A stretch of 64,000 nucleotides of DNA from Roseovarius aestuarii (GCF_019966515.1 NZ_JAIMIB010000012.1:1-64000), one strand, 5' to 3'. Counted from the stretch's first letter, positions 16,660 through 25,363 are shown. Numbers and translations are program-made. The notes: a model not told the origin generated them from the letters alone.

Positions 16660-18413
16660 AGGGCTGCCACCAGCGTTTCAGGTTCACCTTCCGGCAAAAT
16701 GGTTTCGCCGGGGCTCACGATGGTAAATTGAACGGGCTCTCGCGATACGTGCACGTTTCCGTCTTTCATCTGCGCGACGGTAAATTCGCTGTCTTTCATC
16801 GCGCCTTCGTCGGGGAAATCCTCGCGATAATGCGCGCCGCGTGAATTCTCGCGCGCAAGGCCCGCCTTGGTGATGACCTCGGATATATCACAAAGCGAGC
16901 GCAGGTTCAGCCAATCGTGCCAGGTCAGGTTGAATGCGAGGGTGCTGGCCTCGACGCCAACCTCCATCAGCGCGTCCGAGACCTTGGCAATACCGGTCAG
17001 GCCGCGTTTCATCCCGGCCTCGGTCCGCATCACGCCCACATCTTCCCACATCAGGTTCTGAAGCTGCTTGCGCAGGGGCAGGACCAGATCGGGTTTGCGG
17101 GTCAGGGGATGGATCGCGCGGTCAAGCTCGGACATCAGCACATCTTCATCAGGGTCGCGCAGCGACATGCCCGCCACGTCAGCCCCCATCATATCGCCTG
17201 CGATCCCGCCATAGACAGTCGAGTTGGCCACGCCGTTGCCGCCCAGCCGGTTCGACCCATGCGCGCCGCCCGCGTCCTCGCCCGCCACGTACAGCCCTTC
17301 CATCGCGGTGCGCGTGTCCACATCGACGACCATACCGCCCATGAAATAATGTGCGGTCGGCACCACTTCGACTTTGCCAGCGGCCAGATCGAAGCCGCTA
17401 TCGGCGCAGCGCTTGACCATACCGGGAAACTTCTGACGCACGTTGTCGGGTCCCAGATGGGACATTGAGATAAAGACGCCCTCTTGTTCGGGGTTATTGT
17501 TCTTGCGCATCTCGGCATAGATGCCGCGGCTGACGACATCGCGAGTGGCGCGCTCGCCTTTGGTGTCGTAGTCAAACATGAACCGCTGGCCTGCATGGCT
17601 GATCAGTTGGCCGCCCGCGCCGCGCAGGCCCTCTTCAAGCACGGTGCCGGTCATGCGGGTATGGTCACCCGCCAGCAGGCCGGTGGGGTGAAACTGCACC
17701 ATCTCCATATCGCGCAATCGCAACCCGGCGCGCAGGGCCATCGCCAGCCCGTCCATCGTCTTGTCGCCCGAGGGTGTGTGGTACTTGTACATCGTCGGTC
17801 CGCCGCCGGTGCCCATCAGCACGGTCTTGGCGCGCACCAGCCGGAATTTTCCGCTGCGCATGTCGATCATCAACACACCGGCAATGGCACTGCCGTCCTT
17901 TGTCGGGATCAGCCCGACAGCGCGGTGCTCCTGCAGTTTCTCAACCCCGCTGGCCAGCACCTTTTCCATTAGGCGGTTGATGATCTCGATGCCTGTCAGA
18001 TCGCCCTTGTGCACGGTGCGGTCCGCAGTTTGCCCGGCAAAGGCTTTCTGGTGCAGCGTGCCGTCAGGGTTGCGGTCGAAAAAACACCCGACCTCGTTTT
18101 CCAATTCGCGGATGCGGACCACGGCCTGCTCGCACAAACGCCAGGCCATGTCCTGATCGGGCAGCCACTTGCCGCCCTGAATGGTATCCATGAAGTGGCG
18201 TTCTACGGTGTCACCGCCGCCAAGGGCGACGTTGTAACCGCCTTGCACCATACGTGTGCAGCCGCATTTGCCGATCAGACCCTTGACCGCAATTGTGATC
18301 CGGGTCCCTTCGGGCGCGCTTTGTTGGGCGTGGAGCGCCGCAAAAAGGCCAGCGCCGCCGGTCCCGAGGATCAGGATATCGGTATCGTGCCGGTCGATGT
18401 CTGCGATACGCAT
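16656..18413 (-). CDS. Succinate dehydrogenase/fumarate reductase-like flavoprotein subunit
   Basis: The 585-residue protein has FAD-binding LILGTGGAGLFAALHA (residues 14-29) and conserved catalytic regions FHPTGL, HYFMGG and GSNRLGGN, matching the dicarboxylate site of SdhA/FrdA. At the position of the FAD-linking His (SHTVAAQGG in classical SdhA) this protein reads GCTRMVQGG, with Cys where His is expected, so its FAD is probably not covalently bound. The catalytic residues are otherwise kept. It lies one base after the stop of the membrane-subunit gene and overlaps the fumarase alpha gene by four bases. Whether it runs as succinate dehydrogenase, fumarate reductase or on another dicarboxylate is undecided. 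Confidence 0.87.
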   Translation of the reverse strand: MRIADIDRHDTDILILGTGGAGLFAALHAQQSAPEGTRITIAVKGLIGKCGCTRMVQGGYNVALGGGDTVERHFMDTIQGGKWLPDQDMAWRLCEQAVVRIRELENEVGCFFDRNPDGTLHQKAFAGQTADRTVHKGDLTGIEIINRLMEKVLASGVEKLQEHRAVGLIPTKDGSAIAGVLMIDMRSGKFRLVRAKTVLMGTGGGPTMYKYHTPSGDKTMDGLAMALRAGLRLRDMEMVQFHPTGLLAGDHTRMTGTVLEEGLRGAGGQLISHAGQRFMFDYDTKGERATRDVVSRGIYAEMRKNNNPEQEGVFISMSHLGPDNVRQKFPGMVKRCADSGFDLAAGKVEVVPTAHYFMGGMVVDVDTRTAMEGLYVAGEDAGGAHGSNRLGGNGVANSTVYGGIAGDMMGADVAGMSLRDPDEDVLMSELDRAIHPLTRKPDLVLPLRKQLQNLMWEDVGVMRTEAGMKRGLTGIAKVSDALMEVGVEASTLAFNLTWHDWLNLRSLCDISEVITKAGLARENSRGAHYREDFPDEGAMKDSEFTVAQMKDGNVHVSREPVQFTIVSPGETILPEGEPETLVAAL

Positions 18414-18414
18414 C

Positions 18415-18768
18415 TCAGATCGCCTTCATGAAAAAGAGGGCAGCTATCAGAAAAGATAGGGCCGCCACGCTGGCAGCAAGGGTTTTCTGCGGCGCCGACC
18501 ACGGCAGCCATTCCATTGCGATCAGACGCAGACCGCCGAACAAGTGCACGGCAAGCAGAAACACCAGACCAAATTCAACCAGCTTGACCAAGCCCGTGTC
18601 GGTCAGCCGCAAAAAACCATCCAGCCGCGCGGGATCTGTCATCGCCATTGATAGCACCCAGAAATGAAAAGGCAGGAACAGTGCGAGGCCAAGGCCGGAC
18701 AGGCGGTGCAACATATAAGCCAGCCACAGGGGATGCGCCCGCGAAGTGATGCCTTGCGCCGCTTTCAT
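18415..18768 (-). CDS. SDH/FRD membrane anchor subunit (cytochrome b type)
   Basis: 117 residues from the ATG at 18768, which overlaps the previous stop (ATGA). Three membrane helices are visible. Conserved histidines occur in MLHRLSGLGLALFLPFHFW and AVHLFGGLRL, patterns found in SdhC-type heme b and quinone-binding anchors. A longer upstream frame lacks conservation and is rejected. Together with the neighbouring anchor gene it would tie the flavoprotein and iron-sulfur subunits to the quinone pool in the inner membrane. Confidence 0.8.
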   Translation of the reverse strand: MKAAQGITSRAHPLWLAYMLHRLSGLGLALFLPFHFWVLSMAMTDPARLDGFLRLTDTGLVKLVEFGLVFLLAVHLFGGLRLIAMEWLPWSAPQKTLAASVAALSFLIAALFFMKAI

Positions 18769-19097
18769 GCGAAGCTCACGGCCCAGACGGCGCGCGCTCC
18801 GAGTGCAAACAATCCCAGTCCGATCACCCACATCACCAAATCGAGGGCGACGCCTTTCACACCACCCCATTCATGGGCGATTGTTCGCAGCCCGATTGCC
18901 CCGTGGATTGCCGCTGACATGACAAAGATGCCGTAGAACAGGAACCACAGGATCGAGCCTTGGGTGCGTCCCAGGATTTCCGCCGCCGACAGTCCGCCCT
19001 GAACCGCGTAGATCATCATTGCCAGATGCCCCAACACCAGCGGTGCCATCAGCAGCGCCGTGATCCTTTGCAACATGTAAAGACGCAAGGTTAGCAT
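18765..19097 (-). CDS. SDH/FRD membrane anchor subunit (second, SdhD/FrdD-like)
   Basis: 110 residues from the ATG at 19097, which shares its A with the stop of the iron-sulfur gene (TGATG). Three hydrophobic helices carry histidines in LVLGHLAMMIY, SAAIHGAIGL and IAHEW. It resembles the second half of a paired SdhC/SdhD anchor. Because both anchors are present, the complex is of the two-anchor kind. The gene order here, iron-sulfur, anchor, anchor, flavoprotein, differs from the usual sdhCDAB. Confidence 0.75.
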   Translation of the reverse strand: MLTLRLYMLQRITALLMAPLVLGHLAMMIYAVQGGLSAAEILGRTQGSILWFLFYGIFVMSAAIHGAIGLRTIAHEWGGVKGVALDLVMWVIGLGLFALGARAVWAVSFA

Positions 19098-19810
19098 CAG
19101 CGCCCCCGCTTGAAGAATGATTTCGCGGTTTCGCGTTTGAGACCGGCAATGGCCGACATAGGGTCCAGCTCGTTCGGGCAATAGGTGGTGCAGGAGCCCA
19201 TCGAATGGCAGTTATGGCACCCGTCGCTGCCCGACACGGCCTCAAGAATGGCGCTGCGGCCCTCGTCCTTGGCGTCGTTCAGAAGGCTCCATGCTCGCTG
19301 CAAGGCGGCAGGACCAAGGTAGTCTGGATTGCCTGCGACCGTGTCACAGGCCGCATAGCAGACCGAACAGTTGATGCACTCAATACCTGCATTGGCCTCA
19401 ACCCGCGCGGGGCTTGTCTGATCGACAGGGGCGATCGGATCATCGCGGGTCAACCCGCCGTGGTGCACGCCCTCGGCTGCAACCCATTTGTCAAAGAACG
19501 GGTCCATGTCGACCGCGAGATCCTTGATCACCGGCAGGTTGCGCAGCGGGCCAATTGTTACTGCGTTTCCGTCCAGCACTTTCGAAATATGCGTCCTGCA
19601 TGTCCAGCGGGGCACGCCATTGACCATCATCGCACAGCTGCCGCACATGCCGACACGACAGGCAAATCTGTAGCTCAACGTCGGATCAGTGTTCTGCTGC
19701 ACCCATGACACCACATCCAGAACCGTTTGATTGTCATAGGCAGGCACCTCAAAAACATCACGCCTGTCGGCGCCACGTTCTATCGTTACCTTCAGGATAT
19801 CTGACTTCAT
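19097..19810 (-). CDS. Succinate dehydrogenase/fumarate reductase-like iron-sulfur subunit
   Basis: The 237-residue protein has all ligands for three clusters. Cys51, Cys56, Cys59 and Cys71 suit a [2Fe-2S] centre. The run Cys145, Cys148, Cys151, Cys155 together with Cys198, Cys201, Cys207 and Cys211 suits the [4Fe-4S] and [3Fe-4S] or [4Fe-4S] pair. It transfers electrons between the flavoprotein and the membrane anchors. It is the first gene of the operon that continues through two anchors, the flavoprotein and both fumarase subunits, all joined by overlaps or single-base gaps. Confidence 0.9.
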   Translation of the reverse strand: MKSDILKVTIERGADRRDVFEVPAYDNQTVLDVVSWVQQNTDPTLSYRFACRVGMCGSCAMMVNGVPRWTCRTHISKVLDGNAVTIGPLRNLPVIKDLAVDMDPFFDKWVAAEGVHHGGLTRDDPIAPVDQTSPARVEANAGIECINCSVCYAACDTVAGNPDYLGPAALQRAWSLLNDAKDEGRSAILEAVSGSDGCHNCHSMGSCTTYCPNELDPMSAIAGLKRETAKSFFKRGR

Positions 19811-19917
19811 GATGGTCTCGCATTGTCCAGTATTTCAGTGTGTGAGATACTTATAACCGATAGATTGACTTAACGAATGCGAATAATTCTTTATGTTCTT
19901 GTTAGCTATACTTATAA
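19811..19917 (-). promoter_or_regulatory. Promoter region of the SDH/FRD-fumarase operon with direct repeats
   Basis: This AT-rich stretch precedes the first gene of the operon. The ten-base sequence ATACTTATAA occurs at 19847-19856 and again at 19908-19917, 61 bases apart in the same orientation. This looks like a repeated regulator site. A 9-base palindrome GAATAATTC lies between them near 19881. The promoter elements themselves could not be placed with confidence. Confidence 0.4.
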
Positions 19918-19922
19918 AACCT

Positions 19923-19947
19923 CCTCAACCTCGACGGTGACGTGAGG
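19923..19947 (-). terminator. Possible terminator of pepN
   Basis: Reading the minus strand away from pepN, CCTCA (19947-19943) pairs with TGAGG (19927-19923), followed within a few bases by TTTTAT. The stem is short and the loop large, so this is a weak call. It would separate pepN from the operon that starts at 19810. Confidence 0.35.
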
Positions 19948-19964
19948 CGGACTAAGCGCACGTA

Positions 19965-22517
19965 TCACCCTGCAAGAATACGTGTGACCATTTCCGTCGT
20001 GTCTCGACTGAGGCTGGGCGTATCGAGGATACGTTCAAGCTGAGCCTTTATGTGGACCTGCCGGTCGGAATCGTAGCGTTTCCACGTTTCAAACGCCGAA
20101 CACATCCGTGCCGTGGTCTGCGGGTTCAGAGGGTCTAGCCGGATCAGCCAGTTCGCCAGTAGTTCGTAACCTTTCCCGCTGGCATGGTGGAACCCGGCGG
20201 AAGAGGCCGTCAACCCGCCAAGGGTAGATCGGAACCGGTTGGGGTTTTTCATCGTGAAGTCGGGATGCTTGGTCAGACGCGCGGCGGTATCGGCGGTCTT
20301 GGCCGGATCGGCGTTCAGGATTTGCAGCATGAACCATTTGTCGATCACCAGCCGGTCATGTTGCCACTGGTCGTAAAACGCGGCGGTGGCGGCCTCACCC
20401 TTGCCGGCTTGCAAGAGGCACGACCAGGCGGCGAGCTGCTGCGTCATGTTGCTGGCATTGTCATATTGCCGCTGCGCCTGCGCGCCGCCATCCAGCCGTG
20501 TGATCATCGCCAGTGCTGCATTGGCCAGTGATCGTGCGCCCGATTGTTCGGCGTTTGGCTGATACGGACCGGTCACCTGATACTGGGCATAAAGCCGCGG
20601 GGCGAGGTCCTGCATCGCCTGCGCCTTGGCGTGACGGAGGGTTTCAAGCGCCTCCCATATGGCTTGCGGATCGGGCGTATGACCCTGATCATAAAGCGCC
20701 TGCGCCAGATCGTCTTGGCTGGGCAGGCCAAGCGCCAGGGCGCGGAAGGCCGGATCAAGACTGTCATCGCGCGCCATTGTCTGAACCGCATCAAGATAGG
20801 CGCTATCGGGGGCCGCCCCGTCGTGGATCATCGCTATCAACCCATCCCGCGCGAGGCTCAGCCCGGCTTCCCATTTGTTAAACGGGTCGGTGTCGTGGGC
20901 CAGAAGGAAGGCGCGCTCGGCATTGGTGATCTCACGCTCCAGAATAACCGGGGCCGAGAAACCGCGCAGAATCGACGGGATCGGCTTTGCAGAAAGGCCG
21001 TCGAAACGGAAGCTTTGTCGTGCGCCGGTCATCTCCAGCACGGTGGTTTCGTGTACCTCGTCGCCATTGGGGCCGATCAGGCCGACGGCAATCGGAATTA
21101 CGCGCGCATCTTTGATATCTTGCCCAGGCGTTGCTGGCGTTTTCTGTTCAAAGTTAAGTGTATAAGTGCCGTCCTTGAAGTCATCTGCCACGCTCAGGCG
21201 CGGGGTGCCGGCTTGTTCATACCAGCGCTTGAACTGCGAAAGATCGCGCCCTGTCGCATCCTCGAACGCCTGCAACCAGTCCTCGATCGTGCATGCCTCG
21301 CCATCATGGCGATTGAAATAGAGATCAAGCGCCTTGGCATAAGCGTTATCGCCCACCAGCGTCTTCAGTATCCCGATCAGTTCGGCGCCCTTTTCATAGA
21401 CCGTGGCGGTGTAAAAATTGTTGATCTCGACAAAGCTGTCTGGGCGCACGGGGTGGGCCAGCGGGCCGTTATCCTCGCGGAACTGCCGGGCGCGGAGCGC
21501 GATCACGTCCGAGATGCGTTTGACCGGGGCCGAGCGCATATCCGAGGTGAATTGAGAATCACGATAGACGGTCAACCCTTCCTTGAGGCAAAGCTGAAAC
21601 CAGTCGCGGCAGGTGATGCGGTTGCCGGTCCAGTTGTGGAAATACTCATGGGCGATGATTGCCTCGATCCGCTCGAAATTCGTATCGGTCGAGGTTTCGG
21701 GGCTGGCCAGTACGGCGGAGGAGTTGAAGATGTTCAGCCCCTTGTTCTCCATTGCGCCCATGTTGAAGTCATCCACCGCGACGATGTTGAAGATGTCGAG
21801 ATCGTATTCACGACCATAAACCTCTTCGTCCCATGTCATACTGTCCCTTAACGCCTGCATGCCAAAGGCACATTTGCCCTCGTCACCGGGCCGGACCCAG
21901 ATGTTAAGCTCCACTTTTTTGCCGGATCGGGTGGTGAAGGTGTCCGGGTGATTGACCAGATCACCGGCCACCAGAGCAAAAAGATACGCCGGCTTTGGCC
22001 AGGGATCGTGCCATTCGGCGAAACCGGTACCGCTGTTGCCCGGATTGCCATTTGACAGTAGAATTTTTTCGTCACCTTCGATGCGTACACTGAACGGCGC
22101 CATCACGTCGGGGCGATCGGGGTAATAGGTGATGTTGCGAAACCCCTCAGCCTCGCATTGGGTGCAATACATGCCGTTGGACATGTACAGCCCTTCCAGT
22201 GCGGTGTTGGTCGAGGGTGAAATCTCCACTTCCGCTTCCCAGACAAAGGGCGCATCGGGAACAGGGCAGGTAAGGCCGGTATCGGTCCGATCGGGCGTAA
22301 CCGTCTGACCGTCAATTGCAGCGCTGATCAGGGTCAGACCTTCACCATGCAGGAAAAACCGGTGGTCGGTGGCATCGGGATTGGGTCGAAACCGGATGCG
22401 CGAGATCACGCGGGTCGCCGTGGGATGCAGTCGGAACGTCAGCTCGACCCCGTCAATCAGATAGCCGAAAGGCGTGTAATCCTTGAGATAGATGGTCTGA
22501 GGGGCAGCGTCGCGCAT
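19965..22517 (-). CDS. pepN: Aminopeptidase N (M1 zinc metallopeptidase)
   Basis: 850 residues from the ATG at 22517, preceded by AGGAGA at good spacing; an in-frame GTG six codons upstream overlaps that ribosome site and is less likely. The exopeptidase motif GAMEN is at 254-258. The zinc site is HEYFHNW with His290, His294 and Glu313 (KEGLTVYRD). A C-terminal helical domain (about 530-850) completes the usual PepN layout and length. The enzyme removes N-terminal residues from peptides in the cytosol. It stands alone on its strand between the SDH/FRD operon and the divergent PuuD-like gene. Confidence 0.95.
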   Translation of the reverse strand: MRDAAPQTIYLKDYTPFGYLIDGVELTFRLHPTATRVISRIRFRPNPDATDHRFFLHGEGLTLISAAIDGQTVTPDRTDTGLTCPVPDAPFVWEAEVEISPSTNTALEGLYMSNGMYCTQCEAEGFRNITYYPDRPDVMAPFSVRIEGDEKILLSNGNPGNSGTGFAEWHDPWPKPAYLFALVAGDLVNHPDTFTTRSGKKVELNIWVRPGDEGKCAFGMQALRDSMTWDEEVYGREYDLDIFNIVAVDDFNMGAMENKGLNIFNSSAVLASPETSTDTNFERIEAIIAHEYFHNWTGNRITCRDWFQLCLKEGLTVYRDSQFTSDMRSAPVKRISDVIALRARQFREDNGPLAHPVRPDSFVEINNFYTATVYEKGAELIGILKTLVGDNAYAKALDLYFNRHDGEACTIEDWLQAFEDATGRDLSQFKRWYEQAGTPRLSVADDFKDGTYTLNFEQKTPATPGQDIKDARVIPIAVGLIGPNGDEVHETTVLEMTGARQSFRFDGLSAKPIPSILRGFSAPVILEREITNAERAFLLAHDTDPFNKWEAGLSLARDGLIAMIHDGAAPDSAYLDAVQTMARDDSLDPAFRALALGLPSQDDLAQALYDQGHTPDPQAIWEALETLRHAKAQAMQDLAPRLYAQYQVTGPYQPNAEQSGARSLANAALAMITRLDGGAQAQRQYDNASNMTQQLAAWSCLLQAGKGEAATAAFYDQWQHDRLVIDKWFMLQILNADPAKTADTAARLTKHPDFTMKNPNRFRSTLGGLTASSAGFHHASGKGYELLANWLIRLDPLNPQTTARMCSAFETWKRYDSDRQVHIKAQLERILDTPSLSRDTTEMVTRILAG

Positions 22518-22725
22518 CTGATGGTCTCCTGTCACCGGCTGTGGACAGGTTTAGCGCAATGACGCGTGGCCGCAACCGGGCATGAGCGGTGTGGACGACA
22601 ACACCCTAGCACCGGCCGGGATGCATTTTGGCAGGTGCAATCGCAGGTGCTGCCGCCCACGGCGCCAGATGCTAGAGGGCGGGCATTACCATCACGTGCA
22701 CATCTGCGTGGAAACCTGTGCGCGG

Positions 22726-22745
22726 ATTGATGTTTTATTATCAAT
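22726..22745 (+). promoter_or_regulatory. Inverted repeat upstream of the PuuD-like gene
   Basis: ATTGAT (22726-22731) and ATCAAT (22740-22745) form a perfect inverted repeat around an eight-base AT-rich centre, 42 bases before the ATG at 22788. The position suits an operator overlapping a promoter. The spacing does not match the FNR site, which has four bases between half-sites. The cognate protein is unknown. Confidence 0.35.
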
Positions 22746-22787
22746 TCGACCGATATATTCAGGACGGGAGTAACGAAGGGGTACAAG

Positions 22788-23564
22788 ATGGCCAGACCGA
22801 TTATTGGCATTATCGGCAACCGGTACGATTTGCATAACGGCTATATGGCGCATGCCAATGGCGAGATGAACTCGGCGGCGATTGCGGATGTGGCTGAATG
22901 CATGCCGCTGATCGTCCCGTCTGACCCGGCACTGGTGCAGGTCGAGGATCTGCTGGAAGTCTGTGACGGGTTCTTGCTGACCGGCGGCCGCCCGAATGTC
23001 CACCCCGAGGAATATGGTCATGCCGAGACCGAAGCGCATGGGGATTTTGATCGCGCGCGGGATGCGCTGACCTTACCGCTGGTGCGGGCCTGCGTTGACC
23101 GGGGGCAGCCGATGCTGGGCATCTGCCGTGGGTTTCAGGAGGTCAACGTGGCGATGGGCGGGACTTTGCATCCGGAAATCCGCGATCTGCCCGGCCGCGA
23201 CAATCATCGGATGCCGCCCGATGGCACCCTGGAAGAGCAGTTTGCCCTGCGCCACAAGGTGCATTTTACCCCAGGTGGCCCGTTCCACCAGTTGCTCGGT
23301 GATGCAGAGGTATTGACCAACACGCTGCACGGCCAGGGGATCGAAGAGGCTGGTGCGCGGGTCATCATTGACGGTCGCGCGCCCGATGGGACGCCTGAGG
23401 CGATTTATATCGAAGGTGCAAAGGGATTTGCGCTGTCCGTCCAATGGCATCCGGAATGGAATGCCGCCAATGATCCGGTCAGCGTGTCGCTCTTCGGAGC
23501 GCTTGGGAATGCCGCGCGAGCCTGGGCGGATGGGCGCCGTGCCCCGCAATTGAGGACAGCCTGA
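22788..23564 (+). CDS. Class I glutamine amidotransferase, gamma-glutamyl-GABA hydrolase (PuuD) family
   Basis: The 258-residue protein has the nucleophile elbow GICRGFQ (Cys near residue 110) and the partner His/Glu in VQWHPEW, the triad of PuuD-type class I amidotransferases acting alone. The family removes the gamma-glutamyl group from gamma-glutamyl-GABA in putrescine breakdown or from related gamma-glutamyl compounds. No other putrescine gene is next to it, so the substrate is not fixed by context. GAAGGGG precedes the ATG. Confidence 0.85.
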   Translation: MARPIIGIIGNRYDLHNGYMAHANGEMNSAAIADVAECMPLIVPSDPALVQVEDLLEVCDGFLLTGGRPNVHPEEYGHAETEAHGDFDRARDALTLPLVRACVDRGQPMLGICRGFQEVNVAMGGTLHPEIRDLPGRDNHRMPPDGTLEEQFALRHKVHFTPGGPFHQLLGDAEVLTNTLHGQGIEEAGARVIIDGRAPDGTPEAIYIEGAKGFALSVQWHPEWNAANDPVSVSLFGALGNAARAWADGRRAPQLRTA

Positions 23565-23639
23565 TCATCGGATCAGCGGTGTGCAAAGGATTCAGAGCGG
23601 ATCTTGGATAAATACAGCGCTTCAAGAGGTTGAAACTAA

Positions 23640-24005
23640 TTAGGTTGTATCCTCGATGCCTAACTCGGCACGTTTCTTCTTAGACAGGTTTGCCGCCGCC
23701 ATGTGATACGAGGCGATGAGGTGTTCGCGTAATTCATCGTCGCTGAGGCCCGGATCGCAGTAAACCTGCAGCCACTTCAGACCACGCGACGCCAGATAAG
23801 GGGCCGGGCGAATGCCGGGCTGATCCTGGAGCACTTCGAAGGCGATCTTGGACGCCTTGAAGGTGAAGGCATCGTTGCCGTCGTTCCAGCCGCAGATACC
23901 AAAAACCTTGCCGCCGACTTTCCAGACATCGGCATTGCCCCATTGCACCACATGGCTGGTGGCGGTGAGTGAGCCGCAAAACTGGTTGAATTCGTCACGG
24001 GTCAT
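23640..24005 (-). CDS. MmcQ/YjbR family protein
   Basis: The 121-residue protein matches the YjbR fold family: an N-terminal helical stretch (MTRDEFNQFCGSL), VVQWGNADVWKVGGKVFG, KASKIAFEVLQDQPGIRPAPYLASRGLKW in two parts, and the C-terminal helices ending HLIASYHMAAANLSKKKR. These proteins resemble double-wing DNA-binding folds, but their role is not established. It follows the SDR gene by three bases on the same strand and is likely co-transcribed with it. Confidence 0.82.
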   Translation of the reverse strand: MTRDEFNQFCGSLTATSHVVQWGNADVWKVGGKVFGICGWNDGNDAFTFKASKIAFEVLQDQPGIRPAPYLASRGLKWLQVYCDPGLSDDELREHLIASYHMAAANLSKKKRAELGIEDTT

Positions 24006-24008
24006 GGC

Positions 24009-24773
24009 TCAGAATTGTCCTCCGGCGATTTCGATGGCCTGTCCGTTGATACTTTCGGACCCCGGACCGCAGAGCCAGAGCACGGTCTGCGCCACTTCGT
24101 TGGGATGGATCAGGCGTTTGTGCTTATTGGCATCGACCATCAGCGCGCGGGCGTCATCGGCGCTGATCCCGGCCCGTTCCTGGATCGAGGTCACGTTGCG
24201 GCTGATAATTTCTGTATCAACATAGCCCGGACAAACAGCGTTGAACGTGAACGGGGTGCCCAGGTAGTCTTCGCTGAGGGCGCGGATAAGGCCGATCATC
24301 CCGTGTTTGGAGGCGGTATAGGCGGCAGCGCCCTTAAGCCCCTTCAACCCGGCGATGGAGGAGATGGCGATGACACGGCCCCAATCGGCTTGGTGCATCG
24401 ACGTGAGGCTTTCGCGAATGGTCAAGAACGCGCCATCGAGGTTGGTGGCCATGGTGCGGCGCCAGAACTCCATGTCGGTCTTGTGCAGGGCGCGGCCTTC
24501 GGCGATGCCCGCATTGGCGATGCAGATCTGAACTGGTCCGCGCTGTTCCACGGCGGCGGAGATGGTGTCTTTGAGCTGCGCCTCGTCGGTCACGTCCATC
24601 GCGGCTGCGTGCAGATTTTCACCTGCGACGCTTTCCAGCACCTCGGCGCGGCGTCCGGTGATGGTGACCTGCGCGCCCTGCGCAGCCAGTGCCCGGGCGA
24701 CGGCAAGGCCGATGCCGGTGCCGCCGCCGGTGACAAGCGCGTGTTTGCCGGTGAGTGTTCTTGAGACTGTCAT
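24009..24773 (-). CDS. Short-chain dehydrogenase/reductase (SDR)
   Basis: The 254-residue classical SDR has the cofactor motif TGGGTGIG (residues 15-22), the NAG motif in CIANAG, the catalytic Ser in ISSIAG and the YxxxK pair in AYTASKHG. The C-terminal part (VCPGYVDTEI, SINGQAIEIAGGQF) is like 3-hydroxyacyl or 3-hydroxybutyrate dehydrogenases. An NAD(P)-dependent hydroxyl/ketone conversion is certain in type, but the substrate is not. It heads a two-gene unit with the YjbR gene. Confidence 0.88.
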   Translation of the reverse strand: MTVSRTLTGKHALVTGGGTGIGLAVARALAAQGAQVTITGRRAEVLESVAGENLHAAAMDVTDEAQLKDTISAAVEQRGPVQICIANAGIAEGRALHKTDMEFWRRTMATNLDGAFLTIRESLTSMHQADWGRVIAISSIAGLKGLKGAAAYTASKHGMIGLIRALSEDYLGTPFTFNAVCPGYVDTEIISRNVTSIQERAGISADDARALMVDANKHKRLIHPNEVAQTVLWLCGPGSESINGQAIEIAGGQF

Positions 24774-24910
24774 GGGGTCAGCCTAGCGGATGGGCGGGAA
24801 GGGGCAAGCCAGCAATCGCGCTGCGTCTTCTCGGCTCTGCGTCTAGCCTGCAAGGGCTGCGGCAAGTCGCGCCATTTCACCTGCGGGCAGAACGGGGTAG
24901 GGACGCGGCC

Positions 24911-25363
24911 ATGCTGAAATGGATCGACATTCCGCCCGTGTGGCTGTTGGGCTTTGCTGTACTGGCCTGGCTTCAGGTCGCGCATGTCCCGATGGGGCTG
25001 AGCTTTGGCGGGACCTGGGCGGATTTCGCAGGTGGTTTGCTGGTGGGCGGCGGTCTGGTGCTGATGGCGTTGGCCTTTGCCGAATTTCGCCGCCACAAGA
25101 CCACGGTGATTCCGCATCAGGAAGCCGACCGGTTGATCACCAGCGGCATTTTCAAACGCTCGCGCAATCCTATCTACCTGGGGGACGCGCTGATTCTGGC
25201 GGGGTTGATTCTGCGCTCGGACGCGGTTTTGGCGCTTCCATTGGTGCCGATCTTCGTCTGGGTGATTGAAAAACGCTTCATTATCGCGGAAGAAGATCGC
25301 CTGAGGCGCAAGTTCCGGATGGATTTTGCGCGATATTGTGAAAAAACGCGGCGTTGGACTTAG
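24911..25363 (+). CDS. Isoprenylcysteine carboxyl methyltransferase-like membrane protein
   Basis: 150 residues from the ATG at 24911 (MLKWIDIPPVW) with TAGGGA upstream; an open frame from 24755 lacks conserved sequence. Two membrane helices come first, then the family signature HKTTVIPHQEADRLITSG, RSRNPIYLGD and a C-terminal EEDRLRRKFRMDF. These ICMT/phospholipid-methyltransferase-like proteins carry out SAM-dependent methylation of small or lipid substrates. The bacterial members are mostly uncharacterised. Single gene, ending just before the pntA promoter region. Confidence 0.82.
   Translation: MLKWIDIPPVWLLGFAVLAWLQVAHVPMGLSFGGTWADFAGGLLVGGGLVLMALAFAEFRRHKTTVIPHQEADRLITSGIFKRSRNPIYLGDALILAGLILRSDAVLALPLVPIFVWVIEKRFIIAEEDRLRRKFRMDFARYCEKTRRWT

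Noticed and set aside
20544..21851. Long open frame (435 codons) on the plus strand inside pepN
   Set aside because: It lies wholly antisense to a well-supported M1 aminopeptidase and shows no family features; long antisense frames are common in GC-rich coding DNA.
22726..22745. Possible FNR site before the PuuD-like gene
   Set aside because: The half-sites are eight bases apart, not four; kept only as an unassigned inverted repeat.
24015..24764. Plus-strand open frame of 249 codons opposite the SDR gene
   Set aside because: The minus-strand SDR has all catalytic motifs; the plus-strand frame has none.
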